In this document: positions 13,646-18,555 of the stretch, in pieces
Layout of the letters: every line of letters begins with the position of its first letter
Position numbering within the stretch: the stretch's first letter is position 1
Assembly (NCBI GenBank): GCA_964523945.1
Contig: CAZGBU010000036.1
Coordinates: forward strand, 1 to 18,555
DNA: 18,555 bases
Reading direction: 5' to 3'
Origin: CAKTOF01 sp964523945
GTDB taxonomy: Bacteria; Bacillota; Clostridia; Oscillospirales; Oscillospiraceae
Made by a program: the position numbers and the translations under genes
The notes under the pieces: generated by a model
Seen by the model: the letters and a program-made list of their open reading frames with translations, nothing else
The model's database searches: none
What the model was told of the DNA's origin: nothing

Positions 13646-14815
13646 ATGGATGAGATCAATAAGATTCCCGAACTGACGCTGACCCCTGATCTGACGACGG
13701 CTCCCGATCTGACAAGTGCGCCGGCTGCGCCGGTGCCTGCCGCGCCGGCAGCGCAGGCCGAGCAGCCGGATGCCGGTCCCGATGCGGAAATGGCAAAGCT
13801 CTCCGAGACGGAGCAGCAGGCGGTCCGGGAATTTGCCCAGAAAATCGACCTGACTGAGTCGAATCAGGTCCTGCAGTACGGCGCGGCCGCGCAGAAGAAT
13901 ATCGCCGATTTTTCCGAGCATGCGCTTGAGTCGGTGCGCACCAAGGACATGGGGCAGATCGGCGACATGGTCACAGATCTGGTCGGCGAGCTCAAGGGCT
14001 TCGATGCCCAGGAGGAGCCAAAAGGCATTTTCGGCTTCTTCCGCAAGGCGGCGAACTCCATCGAAAATATGAAAACAAAATATGAAAAAGTGGAAGCCAA
14101 TGTCGACAAGATCGCCGAGCAGCTGGAAAACCACCAGATTACACTGATGAAGGATGTTGCGCTGCTCGATCAGATGTACGATCGCAATCTGGAATACTAC
14201 AAGCAGTTGACCATGTACATTCTTGCCGGCCGCATGAAGCTTGAGCAGGAGCGTACCACGACGCTTGTGGAGCTGCGCGAGAAAGCGCAGAAATCCGGAC
14301 TGGCTGAGGATGCGCAGGCAGCCAACGACTTTGAAAACCAGTGCCAGCGCTTTGAGAAAAAGCTGCACGATCTGGAGCTGACGCGCGTGATCTCGCTGCA
14401 GATAGCGCCGCAGATCCGGATGATCCAGAACAACAATACGCTGATGACCGAGAAGATCCAGACCTCGCTGGTCAACACCATCCCGCTGTGGAAGTCGCAG
14501 ATGGTGCTTGCGCTCGGCATCCGCCATTCGCAGGATGCGATCGCCGCACAGCGTGCCGTCACCGATATGACCAACGAACTGCTGCGGAAAAATGCCGACA
14601 TGCTCCATACTGCGACCGTGGACACGGCGAAAGAGTCCGAGCGTGCCATTGTCGACATCGAGACGCTTCAGCATACCAATGAGCAGCTCATCACCACGCT
14701 CGACGAGGTGCTGCAGATCCAGACCGAAGGCCGGGCCAAGCGCGCCCAGGCGGAGACGGAGCTGCGCCGCATCGAGGGCGAGCTGAAGCAGAAGCTGCTC
14801 GAGGCCCGTGGCTGA
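13646..14815 (+). CDS. telA: TelA / toxic anion resistance family protein
   Basis: This 389-residue soluble protein of PF05816 (TelA/YaaN/KlaA) is linked in other bacteria to tellurite resistance and envelope stress; its mechanism is not settled. An N-terminal disordered segment rich in Pro/Ala/Thr repeats (TPDLTTAPDLTSAPAAPVP) spans about residues 10-45. The helical family core follows: FAQKIDLTESNQVLQYGAAA, IGDMVTDLVGELKGFD, IFGFFRKAANSIENMKTKYE, VALLDQMYDRNLEYYKQLTM, IAPQIRMIQNNNTLMTEKIQ and IPLWKSQMVLALG. A coiled-coil-like C-terminus ends it. AAAAAGGAG precedes ATG 13646. Its stop overlaps the start of the LemA-like gene by 8 nt. Confidence 0.93.
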   Translation: MDEINKIPELTLTPDLTTAPDLTSAPAAPVPAAPAAQAEQPDAGPDAEMAKLSETEQQAVREFAQKIDLTESNQVLQYGAAAQKNIADFSEHALESVRTKDMGQIGDMVTDLVGELKGFDAQEEPKGIFGFFRKAANSIENMKTKYEKVEANVDKIAEQLENHQITLMKDVALLDQMYDRNLEYYKQLTMYILAGRMKLEQERTTTLVELREKAQKSGLAEDAQAANDFENQCQRFEKKLHDLELTRVISLQIAPQIRMIQNNNTLMTEKIQTSLVNTIPLWKSQMVLALGIRHSQDAIAAQRAVTDMTNELLRKNADMLHTATVDTAKESERAIVDIETLQHTNEQLITTLDEVLQIQTEGRAKRAQAETELRRIEGELKQKLLEARG

Positions 14816-15398
14816 TCGCGCGCGCAGCAGCGCGCTCTGGCGCAGTGCGGGATTTGCTGCGGCGGTGGTTGTGCTCATGTGTGCGGCAGCCACCGTGTTT
14901 GGCGCGCACCGGAGCATCAATGCCCAGCGCAGTGCGGTCGAGCGCATGTTTGAGCAGGGGGTCGACGGTACGGGCTATTCGATCGCCGAGCTGCTCGGCG
15001 ACCGCGTGGAATACGCCGACCGGCTTGTGCGGGTCGCGGCACAGTACGCCGGGCAGAACGAGGCGCTTGACACCGCGGCGGCGGACCTGGCGGCAGCCGC
15101 TGCGTCGCTGCAGACGGCAGAGGGTGCCGCAGCATGCCAGGCCGCCAACGAAGAACTGACTGCGCAGGCCGACACGGTCAGTCTGCTGCTGCAGCAGATG
15201 CCGCTGACCGAGCTGCATGAGCGCTATCGCTCGGAATATGTTGCAGAGCTGCAGAGCTACGATCAGAGAATTGCGCATCTGCAGCCAGCGTATAATGAGC
15301 AGGTGCGGACGTTCAACGAGGAGATCCTCGGTTCGTTCCCGCTCGGCACGCTTGCCCGGCTGACCGGTGTTCAGCCTCTGGAGGGATACGACGGATGA
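14808..15398 (+). CDS. LemA-like membrane-anchored protein
   Basis: The start is GTG 14808, overlapping the telA stop, with GAGG just upstream. The 196-residue product has an N-terminal membrane anchor (AGFAAAVVVLMCAAATVFGA), a helical body and a C-terminus YNEQVRTFNEEILGSFPLGT followed by LARLTGV. This resembles the YN..V..YN..I..FP signature that ends LemA proteins. The match is to pattern, not overall identity, so the family is likely but not certain. LemA genes are often paired with TPM-domain genes, exactly as here: the stop overlaps the next start by ATGA. The body is rich in Ala/Gln/Glu and probably forms a helical bundle outside the membrane. Function is unknown; envelope maintenance is inferred from neighbours. 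Confidence 0.65.
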   Translation: MADRARSSALWRSAGFAAAVVVLMCAAATVFGAHRSINAQRSAVERMFEQGVDGTGYSIAELLGDRVEYADRLVRVAAQYAGQNEALDTAAADLAAAAASLQTAEGAAACQAANEELTAQADTVSLLLQQMPLTELHERYRSEYVAELQSYDQRIAHLQPAYNEQVRTFNEEILGSFPLGTLARLTGVQPLEGYDG

Positions 15399-16306
15399 AA
15401 CGGCTGCTTGTTTTGCTGCTCGCACTGGCCGCGCTGCTGACCGGCTGCGCCGATGATTCGCGCGGTACAGTTGCAGTTGTCTCGCCCTCGTCGCAGCTGT
15501 ATGTCACCGACGATGCGGATATCCTTTCCAGCGAGACAGAGAACGATATCGTCGATCGCGTCACCCGCCTGCAGGAAGCCTGCGGCGGTGAAATTGCGGT
15601 TGTGACCATTGATTTTCTGACCAATGGACTTGACAGCGAGGAGTACACCTATGAGCTGTTCAACCAGTGGGGCGTTGGCGATGCAGACGAGAACAACGGC
15701 ACGGTGCTGCTGCTTGTGCCGGGCGAGGGAAAGGGCTGGTGCGCTGCCGGCAGCGGAATTGAGGATTCGCTGACGGCTGGCCGCCTGGAAACCATTTTGA
15801 ATACGTATCTGTGGGATGATTTTGATGCCGGGCGATACGACGAGGCTGTGATCAACACCGTGGACGCTCTGCTGGACTGGTATGAATCCTACTATAGCAT
15901 TGATCTGGACGCGGTGCAGACAGCACAGCCGCCGGCACAGTTCGGCGGCGGCGCAGCGCCACACGCCGCGGCCGTGGCGGGAAGGGCGGTTTTCCAAATG
16001 TTTGGGATTGTGATTGCAGTTGTTGTGGTAGCGCTGGTTGTGCTGTGCACGGCAGGCAGCGCTGTGGGCCGCCGTCGCGGCGGCTGGCTGTTCTGGGGCT
16101 GGCCGCGGGGACCGCGGCCTCCGCGCGGCCCAAGACCGCCGCGCCCGCCGCGCCCGCCCCGCGGTCCAAGACCGCCGCGCGGCGGCGGATTCGGCGGACC
16201 GGGCGGCGGCCCCCGGGGCGGTGCACCCAGAGGGGGCGGGTTTGGCGGCTCCCGGGGCGGTTTCGGCGGCGGCCGCAGCCGCGGCGGCGGAGCCGGACGC
16301 AGATAA
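15395..16306 (+). CDS. TPM-domain lipoprotein with Arg/Gly/Pro-rich C-terminal tail
   Basis: The 303-residue protein starts with a lipoprotein signal, MKRLLVLLLALAALLTGC, with lipobox LTGC and lipidated Cys18. A TPM domain (PF04536) follows: YVTDDADILSSETENDIVDR, GGEIAVVTIDFL, YTYELFNQWGVGD, NGTVLLLVPGEGKGWCAAGS and YDEAVINTVDALLDWY. A hydrophobic segment (FGIVIAVVVVALVVLC) then leads to a low-complexity, strongly basic tail of RGPRPP repeats passing into GGFGG/RGG repeats. With the signal and this segment, the TPM domain should face outside and the tail inside. TPM proteins of this layout pair with LemA; their activity is unclear. GGAGG lies upstream; the start overlaps the previous stop as ATGA. 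A terminator follows. Confidence 0.88.
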   Translation: MKRLLVLLLALAALLTGCADDSRGTVAVVSPSSQLYVTDDADILSSETENDIVDRVTRLQEACGGEIAVVTIDFLTNGLDSEEYTYELFNQWGVGDADENNGTVLLLVPGEGKGWCAAGSGIEDSLTAGRLETILNTYLWDDFDAGRYDEAVINTVDALLDWYESYYSIDLDAVQTAQPPAQFGGGAAPHAAAVAGRAVFQMFGIVIAVVVVALVVLCTAGSAVGRRRGGWLFWGWPRGPRPPRGPRPPRPPRPPRGPRPPRGGGFGGPGGGPRGGAPRGGGFGGSRGGFGGGRSRGGGAGRR

Positions 16307-16313
16307 CGCATGC

Positions 16314-16364
16314 AGCGCATACAGATTGGGCGGCGTCCGCACAGGACACCGCCCGGCGCTTTTT
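16314..16364 (+). terminator. Terminator of the xpaC-telA-lemA-TPM operon
   Basis: An inner stem GGGCGGCGTCC/GGACACCGCCC (16328-16338 with 16344-16354, one mismatch) is closed by an outer AGCGC/GCGCT pair. TTTTT follows at 16360-16364. It overlaps the last two bases of the convergent glycosylase gene. Confidence 0.75.
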
Positions 16365-16851
16365 ATTGGCCCAGGATTGCAGGCCGCCAGACCTCGATCA
16401 GACGCTCGAGCGACCAGGCGGCGTTGGCCGGGCTGGTTGAGGGGAGCTTCTGCGCAGGCAGGCCGATTGCTGCAGCGCAGTGGGTCTGATAGAGCTTCCA
16501 CGCGAGCGTGCCGTTGCACAGAACGCGCCGGATGGGCGCGGCATTGAGAATCACGCCCAGATCGTTCGGCGCGGCATCGCGCACGCTGCTGTCGGCAGAA
16601 CCTTCGATTTCACATGTGCCGATCACATCCCAGAGCGCAATGTGGTGCCGAAGCAGCAGGGCCTCTTTTTCTTCGATGCTGTTGGGGACAGGCTCGCTGA
16701 ACACCGCAGCGAGCACCGGCCAGAACCGGTTGCGCGGATGATGATAGAAGAACATGCCGGCCCGTGAGGCGGCGGATGGAAACGAACCGAGAATCAGAAG
16801 CCTGGAAGCTGCGTCAAATACGGGTGGAATGGGATGCGTCAGGCGTTCCAA
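16363..16851 (-). CDS. DNA-deoxyinosine (hypoxanthine) glycosylase, UDG superfamily
   Basis: The enzyme removes hypoxanthine, and possibly uracil, from deaminated DNA. The 162-residue protein shows the family pattern LLILGSFPS (motif 1), MFFYHHPRNRFWPVL, ALWDVIGTCEIEGSADSSV and the C-terminal LPSTSPANA (motif 2). It begins MERLTHPIPP, typical of the family, from a TTG start at 16851. GGAAGGAGG lies 10 nt upstream. It is a single-gene unit, convergent with the envelope operon and divergent from the kinase-like gene. Substrate preference is inferred from the subfamily. Confidence 0.88.
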   Translation of the reverse strand: MERLTHPIPPVFDAASRLLILGSFPSAASRAGMFFYHHPRNRFWPVLAAVFSEPVPNSIEEKEALLLRHHIALWDVIGTCEIEGSADSSVRDAAPNDLGVILNAAPIRRVLCNGTLAWKLYQTHCAAAIGLPAQKLPSTSPANAAWSLERLIEVWRPAILGQ

Positions 16852-17079
16852 GGTGCAGCGGCCTCCTTCCGGGAAAAGTCAAATCCGGCCGCAGAAAAAA
16901 GAAAAAAACTTCTGCCTGTGTGCCGGAAAAACGCAAGAAGTTGCTTGGCTTACAGAATAAAATCATGTATGATAACATTGTCAGTTCGGCCCGATGGCCG
17001 CATGGCCTCCGCCGCGGAATTCAGCCGCGGATGCGGCGGTCGCCGTCATTCATTATAGCGTATGATCGGAGGGGTTTCA
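16852..17079. promoter_or_regulatory. Divergent intergenic region with kinase promoter and hairpins
   Basis: For the plus-strand kinase gene, TTGGCT (16945-16950), 17 bp, TATGAT (16968-16973) predicts a start near 16980 and a leader of about 100 nt. The leader holds GC-rich pairings: CCGCGG twice (17012-17017, 17025-17030), or CCGCCGC with GCGGCGG (17009-17039). On the minus strand, toward the glycosylase, CTGACA-N17-TTTATT overlaps the same DNA. It is followed by AACTTCT...AGAAGTT (16942-16907) and a T-rich run, which could act as an attenuator. No tRNA or ORF is supported here. Confidence 0.5.
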
Positions 17080-17733
17080 ATGGACAACTACATCATTACG
17101 ATTTCAAGAGGATACGGCAGCGGCGGCAGAAGCATCGGCGTGCTGCTCTCGAAGATGCTCGCCATACCCTATTACGACCGCGATCTGATCCGGATGGCAT
17201 CCGACGAGAGCGGTATCAACGAGGTGCTCTTTGCACAGAGCGATGAAAAGGTAAAGACCTCCGCGCGGCTGCGCAGCGTGGGCGGACCGAATTTCACAGG
17301 CGAACTCATTTCGCCGGAAAGCCCGAATTTTGTCTCCGATGCGAACTTGTATAACTACCAGGCCCGCGTGATTCGCGAGTTGGCAGAAAAGGAATCATGC
17401 GTCATCATCGGCCGCGCGTCGGACTATCTGCTGCAGGACTGCCCAAATGCGATTCACGTCAATATCCAGGCGGAATTTGTCGATTGTGTCCGTATGGCGA
17501 TGCAGTACACCGGCCTGCCGGAGAAAGAGGCACAGAAAGCCGTCCGAAAGACGAACAAGGCGCGCGCGGACTTCTACTACTACTATACCGGACGCCGCTG
17601 GGACGATGAGCTGAACTACGATCTGACGCTCAACACCTCGCGGATGAGCCAGGAGCTGTGTGCGAGGACGATCATTGCGTATCTGCAAATGAAGCTTGGC
17701 ATTCAACTCGAGATCCATGATGTCAATGAATAA
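17080..17733 (+). CDS. Cytidylate kinase-like family protein
   Basis: The 217-residue protein belongs to the Cytidylate_kin2 family (PF13189). It has an N-terminal nucleotide-binding loop ITISRGYGSGGRSIG (residues 6-20), YYDRDLIRMASDESG, a less conserved insert, then ESCVIIGRASDYLLQDCPNA and the lid-like region DFYYYYTGRRWDDELNYDLT. It resembles CMP kinase, but the substrate of this stand-alone family is not established; I would not call it cmk. ATG 17080 is chosen because GGAGGGG lies 5 nt upstream; the in-frame ATG at 17062 lies before that site. It is a single-gene unit with a long structured leader and a strong terminator. Confidence 0.9.
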   Translation: MDNYIITISRGYGSGGRSIGVLLSKMLAIPYYDRDLIRMASDESGINEVLFAQSDEKVKTSARLRSVGGPNFTGELISPESPNFVSDANLYNYQARVIRELAEKESCVIIGRASDYLLQDCPNAIHVNIQAEFVDCVRMAMQYTGLPEKEAQKAVRKTNKARADFYYYYTGRRWDDELNYDLTLNTSRMSQELCARTIIAYLQMKLGIQLEIHDVNE

Positions 17734-17734
17734 C

Positions 17735-17772
17735 AAAAAATGGGGACGGCCATCGGACCGTCCCCATTTTTT
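17735..17772. terminator. Bidirectional terminator after the kinase-like gene
   Basis: AAAAAATGGGGACGG (17735-17749) pairs with CCGTCCCCATTTTTT (17758-17772), giving a 15-bp stem with U-tracts on both strands. It ends the kinase gene and the convergent small membrane protein gene, whose stop codon touches it. Confidence 0.93.
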
Positions 17773-18020
17773 CAGCGCCGGCCGAGCCGTTCCTCTGCAA
17801 ATGCAGCCAGAAATACGGCACAGAACAGCACGACGGACGCGCCGGATTCCAGCGCCTCTGCCTGCCGGAACAGTGAATAGGTCTGCGCGGAATATGGCAG
17901 CGCACTGATTGCGGTCGGCACAGCCAGCCAAAGCAATGTGCAGCAGCCCAGCAGTCCGCCGGTCAGGATCCGACGGGCGGCTGTGCTCATCCGGCACAGG
18001 CCGGTGAAAGCGAGTTTCAT
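17772..18020 (-). CDS. Small hypothetical two-helix membrane protein
   Basis: This 82-residue protein of unknown family has two predicted membrane segments, ILTGGLLGCCTLLWLAVPTA and ASVVLFCAVFLAAFAE, joined by a short loop (YSAQTYSLFRQAEALESG), and it ends EERLGRR. The start is taken as ATG 18020 (MKLAFTGLC). A GGGAG lies 13 nt upstream, which is long, and a GTG at 18035 or longer starts are possible. A predicted minus-strand promoter ends at 18042, favouring a start downstream of it. It is divergent from the DUF6514 gene, and a Spo0A-like box lies upstream. Third-position GC and the exactly placed terminator support a real gene. Confidence 0.55.
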   Translation of the reverse strand: MKLAFTGLCRMSTAARRILTGGLLGCCTLLWLAVPTAISALPYSAQTYSLFRQAEALESGASVVLFCAVFLAAFAEERLGRR

Positions 18021-18041
18021 TGATGCATCAACTCCCACCCT

Positions 18042-18109
18042 ATCGTAACAGATCAGACCTATTCCGGCCAGCGGTAAAATGATGAAGAACTTTTCGACAG
18101 AATCCGACT
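18042..18109 (-). promoter_or_regulatory. Promoter with upstream Spo0A-like box (leftward)
   Basis: On the minus strand an extended -10, TG-T-TACGAT (18047-18042), lies 17 bp after a weak TGGCCG. About 22 bp further upstream is TGTCGAA (18099-18093), a perfect match to the Spo0A box. A degenerate AGTCGGA (18109-18103) lies exactly 10 bp before it. Confidence 0.5.
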
Positions 18110-18188
18110 GGTTTCGCGCCAGGAGCGGCACAAAATCCACCACATGTTGTGATCATGTGTCTGCCATGGACACTTCTGGTAAAAAAAC

Positions 18189-18205
18189 TGTCGAATTGTG
18201 TCGAG
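18189..18205 (+). promoter_or_regulatory. Tandem Spo0A-like boxes upstream of the DUF6514 gene
   Basis: TGTCGAA (18189-18195) and TGTCGAG (18199-18205) begin 10 bp apart on the same strand, the known spacing of tandem 0A boxes bound by a Spo0A dimer. They end 10 bp before the putative -35, suggesting activation. Phosphorylated Spo0A as the binder is inference. Confidence 0.6.
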
Positions 18206-18215
18206 GATTTTTGCT

Positions 18216-18243
18216 TTGCGCAGGCCGACTCGCGTGCTTTAAT
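18216..18243 (+). promoter_or_regulatory. Putative promoter of the DUF6514 gene
   Basis: TTGCGC (18216-18221), 16 bp, TTTAAT (18238-18243). The expected start near 18250 leaves just enough leader for the GAGGAGG at 18254-18260. A SigH-like AGGATTT (18204-18210) is present, but no matching -10 follows it. Confidence 0.5.
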
Positions 18244-18268
18244 GATGGCACGAGAGGAGGATGAGAGC

Positions 18269-18538
18269 ATGGAAAAGACACCGATTCGGAGCGCATCCCT
18301 CTGCACCGAGCGCGGCAGACAGCTGAATCTGACCTACTATCTGCTGACTCGTCCCGGGGATGGATTTGACAGCTACGGCGTTGAGGTGCGCATGCAGTCG
18401 AACGACGGCGAAACCGCTGCCGCACTGCCTGATATTACGCCGGTCGGCAGCGAGATCCTGGCGATGATCGACCGCCTGGCCGACGGCACAGTCACACCGT
18501 CCGCTCTGGCGGAGATCATGCAGGAGCTCCTGGGCTGA
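18269..18538 (+). CDS. DUF6514-type small protein
   Basis: The 89-residue soluble acidic protein reads ERGRQLNLTYYLLTRPGDGF, SYGVEVRM, a short acidic turn, LPDITPVGSEILAMIDRLAD and then GTVTPSALAEIMQELLG. The YYLLT, YGVEV, DITP and VTP...L blocks match my recollection of the DUF6514 family of Clostridia, whose function is unknown. ATG 18269 is set by GAGGAGG 8 nt upstream; longer in-frame starts run into the promoter region. The tandem Spo0A-like boxes suggest expression at entry into stationary phase or sporulation. The remaining 17 bases of the window hold no identifiable feature. Confidence 0.75.
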   Translation: MEKTPIRSASLCTERGRQLNLTYYLLTRPGDGFDSYGVEVRMQSNDGETAAALPDITPVGSEILAMIDRLADGTVTPSALAEIMQELLG

Positions 18539-18555
18539 GCGCCGAAAAGAAAAGG

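Noticed and set aside
12908..14947. 679-codon open frame on the minus strand opposite xpaC and telA
   Set aside because: It is antisense to two clear families, has no ribosome binding site and shows the His/Arg/Leu-rich composition expected of a shadow frame in GC-rich DNA.
1..18555. tRNA or rRNA genes, insertion sequences, prophage or attachment sites
   Set aside because: No cloverleaf-forming sequence, transposase, integrase or flanking direct repeats were seen on either strand.

Overview
The window looks like a GC-rich, low-repeat Clostridia chromosome, probably a spore-forming Oscillospirales gut bacterium. This rests on family content (a DUF6514 protein, a Cytidylate_kin2 protein, a YtvI-type permease, a DNA-deoxyinosine glycosylase), strong AGGAGG ribosome binding sites, many TTGNNN-N17-(TGN)TATNNT promoters, a T-box riboswitch and tandem TGTCGAA-like Spo0A boxes. 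The genus cannot be fixed by eye. Two blocks of exactly 100 N (2363-2462, 5424-5523) are draft-assembly placeholders and both fall inside genes.

Layout. 1-1321 (-): ilvD, cut by the window edge. 1466-2047 (+): a ProX/YbaK-type tRNA deacylase. 2123-3520 (+): a MerR DNA-binding domain joined to an RDD membrane domain, behind a promoter with a 19-bp spacer and a perfect dyad. 5130-3584 (-): ilvC then a YbjN-like gene, ending in a terminator. 5925-5356 (-): a small apparently frameshifted gene and a cysteine-rich repeat protein interrupted by an assembly gap. 6114-7259 (+): an AI-2E/YtvI-type permease. 7330-9907 (+): promoter, T-box leader (specifier read as GUC, Val), ilvB and ilvN. 12814-9950 (-): ilvA, rpe and a DUF975-like membrane protein. 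12935-16306 (+): a compact XpaC-TelA-LemA-TPM envelope operon. 16851-16363 (-): a DNA glycosylase. 17080-17733 (+): a cytidylate kinase-like protein. 18020-17772 (-) and 18269-18538 (+): a divergent pair of small genes whose shared upstream region carries Spo0A-like boxes facing both ways.

How the genes work together. IlvA (2-oxobutanoate supply), IlvBN (acetohydroxyacid synthase), IlvC (reductoisomerase) and IlvD (dehydratase) are all present within about 12.8 kb, so the common isoleucine/valine pathway is covered except for the final transaminase and the leucine branch. The genes lie in four separate transcription units on both strands. Only ilvBN has a T-box; ilvC, ilvD and ilvA have short leaders. 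The least explained items are the MerR-RDD fusion with its promoter, the Cys-rich repeat protein, the four-gene envelope operon with its Arg/Gly/Pro-rich lipoprotein tail, and the divergent Spo0A-box module.
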